This document shows, in pieces, positions 14,849 to 22,687 of a stretch of 64,000 bases of DNA. The number at the start of each line of letters is the position of its first letter. Position 1 is the stretch's first letter. Position numbers and translations under genes: made by a program. The notes below the pieces were generated by a model that did no database searches, was not told where the DNA came from, and saw only the letters and a program-made list of their open reading frames with translations. Source of the stretch: Pseudomonas furukawaii (GTDB taxonomy: Bacteria; Pseudomonadota; Gammaproteobacteria; Pseudomonadales; Pseudomonadaceae); the NCBI RefSeq assembly GCF_002355475.1, contig NZ_AP014862.1, positions 5,642,001 to 5,706,000 of the forward strand. Reading direction: 5' to 3'.

Positions 14849-15439
14849 ATGAGCCCCAGCCTGCCGTCGCCCAACGCCAATGCCGAAAGCCAGTTCCTCG
14901 GCACGCGCATCCGCGCGCTGCGCAAGCGCCGGGGCCTGACGCTCACCGCACTGGCCGAGCAGAGCGCCCTGACCGCCGGCTACATCAGCCAGCTGGAGCG
15001 CAACCTCGCCTATCCGTCGATTCCCGCTCTGTTCAACATCGCCCGCAGCCTGGGCGTCACCATCCAGTGGTTCTTCGCCAGCGAAGCCCCGGTGAACGAA
15101 GCCGATCGCGGCTACGTGGTGCGGCGCAGCGCCCGCACCAGCCTGAACTACGAGGACGGCATCATCGACGAGTTGCTGAGCCCGCAACCCTTGCGACAGC
15201 TGGAAATGCTCCACTCGCGCTTCCCGCCCGGAACCTACAGCGAAGAAAGCTACAGCCACGAAGGGGAAGAGGCCGGCTATGTGCTCAGCGGTGAATTCGA
15301 GCTCTGGGTCGGCGATCGCCACTTCCACCTGAAGGAAGGCGACAGCTTCGCCTTCTCCAGCCGGGAGCCCCACCGCTATGGTAATCCCGGGGACCAGGAT
15401 GCGCTGATTCTCTGGGTGATCACCCCGCCGACGTTCTGA
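14849..15439 (+). CDS. XRE-family transcriptional regulator with cupin sensor domain
   Basis: A 196-residue regulator. An N-terminal helix-turn-helix of the Cro/C1 type covers about residues 17-72 (IRALRKRRGLTLTALAEQSA, then GYISQLERNLAYPSI). The C-terminal cupin covers about residues 115-190, with SYSHEGEEAGYVLSGEFELW and LKEGDSFAFSSREPHRYGN. Such proteins often repress amine, amino-acid or sugar catabolic genes and sense a small molecule through the cupin; the ligand here is unknown. The ATG at 14849 has GGAG 6 bases upstream and was preferred to an upstream in-frame start. It is convergent with waaA, with only three bases between the stops. Confidence 0.88.
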   Translation: MSPSLPSPNANAESQFLGTRIRALRKRRGLTLTALAEQSALTAGYISQLERNLAYPSIPALFNIARSLGVTIQWFFASEAPVNEADRGYVVRRSARTSLNYEDGIIDELLSPQPLRQLEMLHSRFPPGTYSEESYSHEGEEAGYVLSGEFELWVGDRHFHLKEGDSFAFSSREPHRYGNPGDQDALILWVITPPTF

Positions 15440-15442
15440 GGC

Positions 15443-16708
15443 TCAGAGCCGTCGCGCAATCCCGCCCAGCAACCGCTCCAGCGCCCCCTGGTTGGCCCTG
15501 AGCACCGACAGGCCCGCGTCGCGCATGGCGCCGGCCCGAGCCGGCGCACGCCAGAGCCCATCCACCTGGGCGACCAGCGCATCGGCGCCGTCCACTTCGA
15601 CCAGCGCCCCCGCCTCGCGCAACTGCGTGGCGATTTCGAGGAAATTGAACAGGTGTGGGCCAGAGAGCACCGGCTTGCCCAGGGCCGCCGGCTCCAGCAG
15701 GTTGTGACCGCCGTTGGGCACCAGGCTGCCGCCGACGAAGGCGATGTCGGCCAGGGCATAGAGGAACAGCAACTCGCCCATGGTGTCGCCCACCAGTACC
15801 TGGGTCCCGGCCGCCACCGGCTCGCCCGTGGATCGGCGCTGGCTGGCGAAGCCCTCCTTGCGGCTCAGTTCGAAGACCGAGTTGAAGCGTTCCGGGTGGC
15901 GCGGCACCAGGATCAACAGGGCATCCGAATGATTCGCCAACAGGGCCCGATGAGCCGCGAGGATCACCTCGTCCTCGCCCGCGTGGGTGCTCGCGGCGAT
16001 CCACACCGGACGCCGCGACGCGCCCCACTGGCCACGCAACTCGGCGGCACGCGGGGGCAGCTCCGGATCGATGTGCAGGTCGTACTTGATGGAGCCGGTC
16101 ACCGCGACCCGCTCGGCGCGGGCACCCAACTGGCGGAAGCGCCCGGCCTCGGCCTCGGTCTGCACCGCGATCCAGTCCAGTTCCGCCAGCATGGGCGCGG
16201 TGAGCCGTGCGAAGCGCGCGTACCCCCGGGCCGAACGCTCGGACAATCGGGCATTGGCCAGCACCACGGGGATGCGGCGCCGGGCACACTGATGGATATG
16301 GTTGGGCCAGAGTTCGGTTTCCATGATGATCCCCAGCTTCGGCCGCACCCGGTCGAGGAAACGCGCCGCCGCCCAGGGCAGGTCGTAGGGCAGGTAGCAG
16401 TGCTGCACCCGGTCGCCGAACAGCGCCTGGATGCGCTCGGAGCCGGTGGGGGTCATGCAGGTCAGGGTGATGGGCAGGTCCGGGTAGCGCGCCATCAGGG
16501 CACGAACCAGGGGCGCGGCGGCGATGCTCTCCCCCACCGATACGGCGTGGATCCAGATGCCACCGGACTTGAGCGGGGGCAACCCCAGGGCGAAGCGCTC
16601 GCCGACGCGTTTGGCGTAGGCCGGCGCTCGCCAGGCGCGCCAGGCCAGGCGCAGGCCCACCAGGGGCAGGCCGAGGTGGAACAGCAGGGTATAGAGGGTG
16701 CGGTTCAT
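15443..16708 (-). CDS. waaA: 3-deoxy-D-manno-octulosonic acid (Kdo) transferase
   Basis: A 421-residue GT30 glycosyltransferase adding Kdo from CMP-Kdo to lipid IVA at the cytoplasmic face of the inner membrane, the first step of LPS-core assembly. An N-terminal membrane-associated helix (residues 5-25) precedes the conserved WIHAVSVGESIAAAPL, with the catalytic Glu60. Also typical are METELWPNHI, GSIKYDL, and the nucleotide-binding GGSLVPNGGHNLLEPAALGKPV. The length is that of P. aeruginosa WaaA (PA4988). It stands about 8 kb from the main LPS cluster and is flanked by regulators, as in P. aeruginosa. Confidence 0.97.
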   Translation of the reverse strand: MNRTLYTLLFHLGLPLVGLRLAWRAWRAPAYAKRVGERFALGLPPLKSGGIWIHAVSVGESIAAAPLVRALMARYPDLPITLTCMTPTGSERIQALFGDRVQHCYLPYDLPWAAARFLDRVRPKLGIIMETELWPNHIHQCARRRIPVVLANARLSERSARGYARFARLTAPMLAELDWIAVQTEAEAGRFRQLGARAERVAVTGSIKYDLHIDPELPPRAAELRGQWGASRRPVWIAASTHAGEDEVILAAHRALLANHSDALLILVPRHPERFNSVFELSRKEGFASQRRSTGEPVAAGTQVLVGDTMGELLFLYALADIAFVGGSLVPNGGHNLLEPAALGKPVLSGPHLFNFLEIATQLREAGALVEVDGADALVAQVDGLWRAPARAGAMRDAGLSVLRANQGALERLLGGIARRL

Positions 16709-16777
16709 GGAGGTGCCAGTCGTCCGGACAGGGGGCGGATGATAACCGACTCCGCCGCCAACCCCATGCCCGGGCAG

Positions 16778-17662
16778 TCAGCCGATGGCCTGCAGGTGCT
16801 CCGCCAGCTTCTCCGCCAGCCACAATGCCGCCGGCCCCAGGGCCTCGTCCCGCCGGCACACCAGCTCCACCACCAGGGAAGGCGGCGTCCAGTCGCTGCG
16901 CAACTCCACCAGCTGCCCCTGGTAAGCCGGGTATTGCGCGACATGCCGGGGCAACCAGGCCCAACCCAGCCCCCGCATCACCAGCTCGGCCATGACGTAG
17001 AAGCTGTCGGCGCGCCAGACCTGCGGCCCCAGTTGCTCGCCACCGGGGTAGTGGCTGTCCTGGGGGGCCATGAGGATCTGCCGATGACGCACCAGCTCAC
17101 GACGATCCGCATAGGGTCGCGCGGCGAGGACATGCCCGGCGCCGCACACGGTGACCATCTCGATGGTCCCGAGGCGCTGGCGCTCCAGGGCATCGGGCAT
17201 GTGCTCATGGTGGAACAGCAGGCCGAGATCGGCGCGTCGCTCCAGCAGCTTGCGCGCCACGTCGCCCTGGGCGCTGCTGGCCAGTCGAACCTCCAGCAGC
17301 GGGAATGCCTTGCCCAGAGCCTCCAGGCTCGCCAGCACCGGCTGATAGGGCATGGCCTCGTCCTGAGCCAGGCGCAGCAGCGCTTCCTCGCCCTTGGCCA
17401 GGCCCAGGGCGCGTCCATCGAGGCGCTGGCACTGGCGAAGCACCTCCCGCGCCTCCTCCAGCAGCGCCACCCCCGCCGCCGTCAGTCGCGGCTGACGCCC
17501 GCTGCTGCGATCGAACAGGGCGACACCCAGGTCCTCCTCCAGCAGGGCGATGCTGCTGCTCACCGCCGACTGGGCGCGTCGCAGGCCACGCGCCACCGCA
17601 GAGAACGACTGCCCCTCGGCCACGGCGACGAAAAGACGAATCTGCTCGAGACTCCACTGCAT
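16778..17662 (-). CDS. LysR-family transcriptional regulator
   Basis: A 294-residue LysR-type regulator. The winged helix-turn-helix occupies residues 1-65 (SLEQIRLFVAVAEGQSFSAV, then RAQSAVSSSIALLEEDLG), followed by a substrate-binding effector domain from about residue 90. The ATG at 17662 was preferred to a TTG at 17683, which lies seven codons upstream and inside the candidate operator. It is divergent from the emrE-like gene with a 92-base gap carrying repeated GATGGG half-sites, so it very likely controls that transporter and itself. The effector is unknown. Position corresponds to P. aeruginosa PA4989. Confidence 0.92.
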   Translation of the reverse strand: MQWSLEQIRLFVAVAEGQSFSAVARGLRRAQSAVSSSIALLEEDLGVALFDRSSGRQPRLTAAGVALLEEAREVLRQCQRLDGRALGLAKGEEALLRLAQDEAMPYQPVLASLEALGKAFPLLEVRLASSAQGDVARKLLERRADLGLLFHHEHMPDALERQRLGTIEMVTVCGAGHVLAARPYADRRELVRHRQILMAPQDSHYPGGEQLGPQVWRADSFYVMAELVMRGLGWAWLPRHVAQYPAYQGQLVELRSDWTPPSLVVELVCRRDEALGPAALWLAEKLAEHLQAIG

Positions 17663-17685
17663 GACGGCCCAACCTATCTCCAATA

Positions 17686-17739
17686 CAGATGGGTAATGAC
17701 TTTATCCCATCGGTGTACGCCTTAGAATTCGCCCATCTG
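17686..17739. promoter_or_regulatory. Candidate LysR operator region between LysR gene and emrE
   Basis: Three copies of one half-site lie here: CAGATGGG (17686-17693), CCCATC (17706-17711) and CCCATCTG (17732-17739). The first and second form a dyad with a 12-base spacer; the first and third are an exact 8-bp inverted repeat. A possible emrE -10 element TAGAAT lies at 17723-17728, between the second and third copies. Confidence 0.55.
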
Positions 17740-17754
17740 ACAGGAGGCCCGACC

Positions 17755-18087
17755 ATGACCGGCTACATCTACCTCGCCATCGCCATCGCCGCCGAAGTGA
17801 TCGCCACCACCTCGATGAAGGCCATCGACGGCTTCAACAAACCCCTGCCCCTGATCCTGGTGATCGGCGGCTACACCCTCGCCTTCTGGATGCTGACCAT
17901 GGTGGTCAAGAGCATTCCGGTGGGCATCGCCTACGCCATCTGGGCGGGGCTCGGCATCGTGCTGGTGAGCATTGCGGCCCTGGTGCTCTACCAGCAGAAG
18001 CTGGACGCGCCCGCCGTGGTGGGGATGGGCATGATCGTCTCGGGCGTGGTGGTGATCCAGCTGTTCTCCAGCAGCACGGGGCACTGA
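17755..18087 (+). CDS. emrE: Small multidrug resistance (SMR) efflux protein, EmrE type
   Basis: A 110-residue four-helix inner-membrane proton antiporter exporting quaternary ammonium and other lipophilic cations. The membrane-embedded Glu14 sits in YLAIAIAAEVIATTS. The conserved YAIWAGLGIVLVS contains the Trp and Gly residues of the EmrE subfamily (as opposed to the guanidinium-exporting Gdx/SugE branch). Length is exactly that of EmrE. An AGGAGG ribosome site precedes ATG 17755; the frame extends upstream without similarity. A strong terminator follows, so it is monocistronic under the divergent LysR regulator. It corresponds to P. aeruginosa PA4990. Confidence 0.93.
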   Translation: MTGYIYLAIAIAAEVIATTSMKAIDGFNKPLPLILVIGGYTLAFWMLTMVVKSIPVGIAYAIWAGLGIVLVSIAALVLYQQKLDAPAVVGMGMIVSGVVVIQLFSSSTGH

Positions 18088-18114
18088 GCGCGCACTGCGC
18101 GTCGGCACTACCTC

Positions 18115-18144
18115 AGGGGCGCTATACTGCGCCCCTGTTTTTTT
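18115..18144 (+). terminator. Rho-independent terminator of emrE
   Basis: AGGGGCGC and GCGCCCCT form an 8-bp perfect stem around the loop TATACT, followed by G and seven T (18138-18144). The loop itself resembles a -10 hexamer for the next gene, which starts 17 bases later. Confidence 0.9.
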
Positions 18145-18160
18145 CAGGCAGGCGTCTCCC

Positions 18161-19336
18161 ATGGCCGAACCCCTTTCCACCGATGTCCTCATCCTGGGCG
18201 GCGGCATCGCCGGCCTCTGGCTCAATGCCCGCCTGCGTCAGCAGGGTTTCTCCACCCTGCTGGTGGAGAGCGCCAGCCTGGGCGGCGCGCAGAGCGTGAA
18301 GTCCCAGGGCATCATCCACGGGGGTGCCAAGTACGCCCTGCACGGCGCCCTGACCGGTGCCTCCGAAGCCATCGCCGACATGCCCCGCCGCTGGCGCGAG
18401 GCCGTGGCCGGAACCGGCGAACTCGACCTCTCCGGCGTCCGGCTGCTCTCCCCCGCCCATTACCTCTGGTCCCCCGGCAGCCTGTTCGGCAATGTCACCA
18501 GCTTCTTCGCCAGCAAGGCCATGCGCGGGCGCGTCGACCCGGTCAGCGGTAGCGAGCTGCCACCGGCGCTGCAGCACCCGAAGTTCAAGGGCAAGGTCTA
18601 CCGCCTGGCCGAACTGGTGCTGGACGTGCCCAGCGTGATCGCCCGATTGGCGGAGCTCGGCGGCGACAGCCTGGTGGCAGCGCGTGAGGTGGAGCCGCTG
18701 CGCGAGGGCGAGGCCCTGGTAGGCCTGCGCCTGGATGGCCGGGAGGTCCGGGCCCAGCGCATCGTGCTCAGCGCGGGTGCCGGCAATGAAGACCTGCTGC
18801 AGCGCATGGGTATCCGGCAGCCGGCCATGCAGCGACGTCCGTTGCACATGGTGATGGTCAAGGCCCCGGGCCTGAAACCGCTCTACGCCCATTGCCTGGG
18901 CGGCGGTCCCAAACCCCGTGTCACCGTTACCAGCCATCCGGCGGCCGATGGCCAGTGGGTCTGGTACCTGGGCGGTGATCTCGCCGAAGCCGACGGCGTG
19001 GCCCGCAACGAGGCCGAACAGATCGCCGTCGCCGAGCAGGAATTGCGCCAGTTGCTGCCCTGGATCGATTTCACCGGCGCCCAATGGGCCACGCTGCGTG
19101 TGGACCGCGCCGAGCCGGCGCAATCCGGCCTGGTGCGCCCGGACAATGCCTTCCTGGCCGAAGCAGGCAACCTGCTGGTGGGATGGCCGACCAAGCTGGC
19201 CCTGGCCCCGGACTTCGCCGACCGCGTGCTGGCCTGCCTGGCCCGGGACGGCATCCAGCCGGGCGAACATGCGCCGCTCCCGCCGCTGCCCCGTCCCCCC
19301 GTCGCACAACCGGCCTGGGAGGCATTGCTGGGATGA
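18161..19336 (+). CDS. FAD-dependent oxidoreductase (DAO family)
   Basis: A 391-residue flavoprotein. The N-terminal dinucleotide-binding motif is DVLILGGGIAGLWLNARL, and a second conserved region IIHGGAKYALHG follows near residue 50. The C-terminal part with LVGWPTKLALAPDFADRV is consistent with the D-amino-acid oxidase/glycerol-3-phosphate dehydrogenase superfamily. The substrate is not evident. Its stop overlaps the next gene's start (ATGA), so it is translationally coupled to an aldo/keto reductase, suggesting a shared redox pathway. It corresponds to P. aeruginosa PA4991, which is also uncharacterised. Confidence 0.8.
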   Translation: MAEPLSTDVLILGGGIAGLWLNARLRQQGFSTLLVESASLGGAQSVKSQGIIHGGAKYALHGALTGASEAIADMPRRWREAVAGTGELDLSGVRLLSPAHYLWSPGSLFGNVTSFFASKAMRGRVDPVSGSELPPALQHPKFKGKVYRLAELVLDVPSVIARLAELGGDSLVAAREVEPLREGEALVGLRLDGREVRAQRIVLSAGAGNEDLLQRMGIRQPAMQRRPLHMVMVKAPGLKPLYAHCLGGGPKPRVTVTSHPAADGQWVWYLGGDLAEADGVARNEAEQIAVAEQELRQLLPWIDFTGAQWATLRVDRAEPAQSGLVRPDNAFLAEAGNLLVGWPTKLALAPDFADRVLACLARDGIQPGEHAPLPPLPRPPVAQPAWEALLG

Positions 19337-20142
19337 GCAGCCTGCACGCGCACCATCGCCCGCTGGGCGACACCGGCCTGATGGTTTCCCCCCTCGGCCT
19401 CGGCACGGTCAAGCTCGGCCGTGACCAGGGCGTGAAGTACCCGGCCGGTTTCACCATTCCCGACGATGCCGAGGCCCGCCGGTTGCTGGCCCTGGCCCGC
19501 GATCTGGGGATCAACCTGATCGACACCGCCCCGGCCTATGGCCGCAGCGAGGAACGCCTCGGCCCGCTGCTGCGCGGCCAGCGCCAGGACTGGGTGATCG
19601 TCAGCAAGGTGGGCGAAGAGTTCGAGGCCGGCCAGTCCCGTTTCGACTTCAGCCCGGCCCATGCACGCCGGTCCGTCGAGCGCAGCCTCGAACGCCTGGA
19701 AACCGACTTCATCGATCTCCTGCTGGTTCACTCCGACGGCAACGACCTGGCCATCCTGCAGGACAGCGGCGTCTACGAGACCCTCGCCGAGCTCAAGCGG
19801 GCCGGAAAGATCCGCGGCTTCGGCCTCTCCGGCAAGACCGTGGAGGGCGGCCTGCTCGCCCTTGAGCGGGGTGACTGCGCCATGGTCACCTACAACCTCA
19901 ACGAGCAGGGCGAGAAGCCGGTGCTCGACTACGCGCTGCAACATGGCAAGGGCATCCTGATCAAGAAAGGGCTGGCCAGCGGTCATGCCTGCCTGGGCGC
20001 CGGCATCGACCCCGTGCGCGCCAGCTTCGAACTGATCTTCGGTCACCCCGGGGTGACCAGCGCGATAATCGGGACGATCAACCCGCTGCATCTGTCCCAT
20101 AATGTCGCGACGGCCGTGGCCGTCATCGAGGGCACCCCCTGA
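19333..20142 (+). CDS. Aldo/keto reductase family oxidoreductase
   Basis: A 269-residue NADPH-dependent aldo/keto reductase-type barrel. Recognisable segments are LGLGTVKLGRD at the N-terminus, NLIDTAPAYGRSEERLG (Asp and Tyr of the catalytic tetrad), the SKVGEEF region, FIDLLLVHSDG (substituting for the usual His-containing strand), and GVTSAIIGTINPLHL near the C-terminus. The start ATG 19333 overlaps the stop of the FAD protein. The next gene begins 19 bases downstream, so three genes (18161-21070) likely form one operon. The substrate is unknown. Homologous in position to PA4992. Confidence 0.85.
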   Translation: MSSLHAHHRPLGDTGLMVSPLGLGTVKLGRDQGVKYPAGFTIPDDAEARRLLALARDLGINLIDTAPAYGRSEERLGPLLRGQRQDWVIVSKVGEEFEAGQSRFDFSPAHARRSVERSLERLETDFIDLLLVHSDGNDLAILQDSGVYETLAELKRAGKIRGFGLSGKTVEGGLLALERGDCAMVTYNLNEQGEKPVLDYALQHGKGILIKKGLASGHACLGAGIDPVRASFELIFGHPGVTSAIIGTINPLHLSHNVATAVAVIEGTP

Positions 20143-20161
20143 CGAAGCAGAAGGAGTCGAC

Positions 20162-21070
20162 ATGCCGCGTATCCTCGCCCGCAAGGACCCCAGTGCGTTC
20201 AAGACACTCCCGTTGTATGTCGAAGCCAGCGCCGATGCCCTGAGCTACCAGAGTCTGGGACGGCCGCTGAACTTCAGCCAGATGCTGGAACGCCGGAAAC
20301 CGGTGCAGGTGAACGACAGCCGGCGCTTCGCGGTAGAGCTGGCGAATCTCGGCGTGTCGGTGCGGCTGACCCTCAATCTGCTCGGACAAGACTATTGGCT
20401 GCTGGTCCGCCAGCAGCGCCAGGACCGCGGCGACACAGTGCTCAAGCTGATCTCCGGCTACGTCCCCGCCCACGAACTGAACCTGCCGCTGCTCACCGCC
20501 ATTCAGGAAGTGGCGGAGGAATGCCTGATCGAGACGCCGGAAGGCTGGCTCGCCGGACGCTTCGCCGACACCTGGCTGCCCACCCCTTACCAGCGTGAAC
20601 TGCGCTACCGGGAAGCCGCGCACTTCCGCCTGAGCCCCCTTTCCGGCGCTGCACGCCCGGTGCGGAGCGGCAGCCTGACGCTGCTGGAGCGCCCGGATGC
20701 CTATGTCCATTTGCCCACGGCCTCCCTGCAACTGGTCTATGACCTGCGCCTGGAAATGCCCAGGGACAACCACCCGATCAGCCTCTTCCATGTCGACGAA
20801 GTGCTGGAGGACGGCAAGTTGATCGCGCGACTGGACCGCCGCCGCCCGGACATCTTCCTGCTCCCCCTGCACCAGGGCCTGCCCACGGGCGACCTGCTGA
20901 CCTTGCGCAATGGCGAATTCAGGACCGCCAGCACCCGGGGCGTCTGGCTGTCGGAGAGCTTCGCCGAGCGCGAGGGCTGGCTGGTGCACGAAGAACGGGT
21001 GCGCTGGCGGGACTGGGTGGGAAAGTGCGGACACCGGCGCCGTATGTCGGGTAGCCGACTGGCCTGCTAG
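20162..21070 (+). CDS. Nudix-like protein with modified Nudix box
   Basis: A 302-residue protein of unknown function, similar in position to P. aeruginosa PA4993. No signal peptide or membrane segment is seen. Residues 76-130 read like a Nudix fold: a strand YWLLVRQQR, then G99 to I123 approximating the Nudix signature (G, E105, then QEVAEECLI), with the usual Arg replaced by Gln and two extra residues between the first Glu and the REUxEE part. All three metal-binding glutamates of that part are kept. ATG 20162 has AAGGAG 5 bases upstream. The Nudix assignment is my inference; function otherwise unknown. Confidence 0.65.
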   Translation: MPRILARKDPSAFKTLPLYVEASADALSYQSLGRPLNFSQMLERRKPVQVNDSRRFAVELANLGVSVRLTLNLLGQDYWLLVRQQRQDRGDTVLKLISGYVPAHELNLPLLTAIQEVAEECLIETPEGWLAGRFADTWLPTPYQRELRYREAAHFRLSPLSGAARPVRSGSLTLLERPDAYVHLPTASLQLVYDLRLEMPRDNHPISLFHVDEVLEDGKLIARLDRRRPDIFLLPLHQGLPTGDLLTLRNGEFRTASTRGVWLSESFAEREGWLVHEERVRWRDWVGKCGHRRRMSGSRLAC

Positions 21071-21135
21071 CACTCTGACATTTCTTGTAAGAAAACGAAT
21101 AGAATCCGGCGCCTTTCATCTGCAGGGACGCCCGG

Positions 21136-22680
21136 ATGCTATTCAACTCCTACACATTCGTATTCCTGTTCCTTCCCATCTGCCTGCTCGGCTACTACGT
21201 CCTGGTCGGCCGCCGGCTGCTGGAGCCAGCCCTGACCTGGCTGGTGCTCTGCTCGCTGTTCTTCTACGGCTGGTGGAACCCGGTCTACATCGCGCTCCTG
21301 GTGGCTTCGACGCTGAGCAACTTCCTGCTAGGCCGACTGATCAGCCGTCAACAGGACTGGCGCACCCCCCTGCTGGCGTTCGGTATCGCCGCCAACCTGG
21401 GGGTTCTCGGCTACTACAAGTACTGCGACTTCTTCATCGGTACCCTCAACAGCCTCAGCGGCAGCGACTTCAACCTGCTGCACATCGTGCTGCCCCTCGG
21501 CATCTCCTTCATAACCTTTCAGAAGATCGCCTTCCTGGTGGATGCCTACAAGGGCAAGACCCACGAGTACAACCTCCTGCACTTCTGCCTGTTCGTCACC
21601 TTCTTCCCGCAGCTACTGGCCGGTCCGATTGTCCATCACCGCGAGCTGATTCCTCAGTTCGTGCGCCTGGAGAACCTGGAGAAACTCTCGTCCAACCTGG
21701 GTATCGGACTCAGCATCTTCATGGTGGGGCTGTTCAAGAAGACCGTGCTGGCCGACGGCGCCGCGGCCCATGCCAACCCGGTCTTCGATGCCGCCGCCAG
21801 CGGCACAGCCCTGACCCTGCTGGAGGCCTGGGGCGGCTCACTGGCCTACAGCCTGCAGCTCTACTTCGACTTCTCTGGCTATTCGGACATGGCCATCGGT
21901 CTGGCTCGCATGTTCGGCGTCATCCTGCCGCTGAACTTCTTCTCGCCCTACCGGGCGCGCAACATCTCTGATTTCTGGCGGCGCTGGCATATCACCCTGT
22001 CGCGCTTCCTGCGTGACTACCTGTACATCCCTCTGGGCGGCAATCGCAGCGGCGAGGCCCGGCGGCTGGTCAACCTGATGATCACCATGCTGCTGGGTGG
22101 CCTCTGGCACGGCGCCGCCTGGACCTTCGTGGTCTGGGGCGGGCTGCACGGCGCCTACCTGGTCATCCACCGACTCTGGGAGCGCCTGACGGCGCCCCTG
22201 CAGCGCTTCGCACTCTGGCGCCTGGGCTTCACCCCATTCGCCTACCTGCTCACCTTCCTCAGCGTCATAGTCGCCTGGGTGTTCTTCCGCGCCAGCAACT
22301 TCGATGCCGCCTGGAGCATTCTCCAGGGAATGGCCGGGCTCAACGGCATCAGCCTGCACCCCGACAGCGCAGGCCTCGCCGAACGCCTGCGCGAGCTGGG
22401 CCTGTCGGTGGATGTGAGCCTCTATGCCACCCGTCTGGTCGGCAAGGACACCCTGAACTGGGTCATCGCCCTGCTGCTCATCGCCACCTGCCTGCCCAAC
22501 ACAGCACAGGTGTTCTCCAGGATCACGCCGGCACTGGACGAGTACGGACGTCCCGAACGCTACCTGGGCCGCCTGCGCTGGAGCCCGTCGCCACAGTGGG
22601 CGCTGATCGTCGCCTTCCTAGGACTCGCGGGCATCCTCTACATGAGCCAGGTCAGCGAATTCATCTACTTCCAGTTCTGA
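21136..22680 (+). CDS. MBOAT-family O-acyltransferase (AlgI-like)
   Basis: A 514-residue polytopic membrane protein with about 10-12 hydrophobic segments. The MBOAT hallmarks are clear: FNSYTFVFLFLP at the start, GISFITFQKIAFLVD, YFDFSGYSDMAIG, RNISDFWRRWHITLSRFLRDY, and GGLWHGAAWTFVVWGGLHGAYL with candidate catalytic His325 and His338. AlgI-type MBOATs pass acetyl groups across the inner membrane to modify exported polysaccharides. The next gene encodes an SGNH-like partner 7 bases downstream, as in algI-algJ/X pairs, but none of the alginate genes is nearby, so the acceptor glycan is unknown. P. aeruginosa has acyl-CoA dehydrogenase genes in this slot. Confidence 0.92.
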   Translation: MLFNSYTFVFLFLPICLLGYYVLVGRRLLEPALTWLVLCSLFFYGWWNPVYIALLVASTLSNFLLGRLISRQQDWRTPLLAFGIAANLGVLGYYKYCDFFIGTLNSLSGSDFNLLHIVLPLGISFITFQKIAFLVDAYKGKTHEYNLLHFCLFVTFFPQLLAGPIVHHRELIPQFVRLENLEKLSSNLGIGLSIFMVGLFKKTVLADGAAAHANPVFDAAASGTALTLLEAWGGSLAYSLQLYFDFSGYSDMAIGLARMFGVILPLNFFSPYRARNISDFWRRWHITLSRFLRDYLYIPLGGNRSGEARRLVNLMITMLLGGLWHGAAWTFVVWGGLHGAYLVIHRLWERLTAPLQRFALWRLGFTPFAYLLTFLSVIVAWVFFRASNFDAAWSILQGMAGLNGISLHPDSAGLAERLRELGLSVDVSLYATRLVGKDTLNWVIALLLIATCLPNTAQVFSRITPALDEYGRPERYLGRLRWSPSPQWALIVAFLGLAGILYMSQVSEFIYFQF

Positions 22681-22687
22681 GGCCGAG

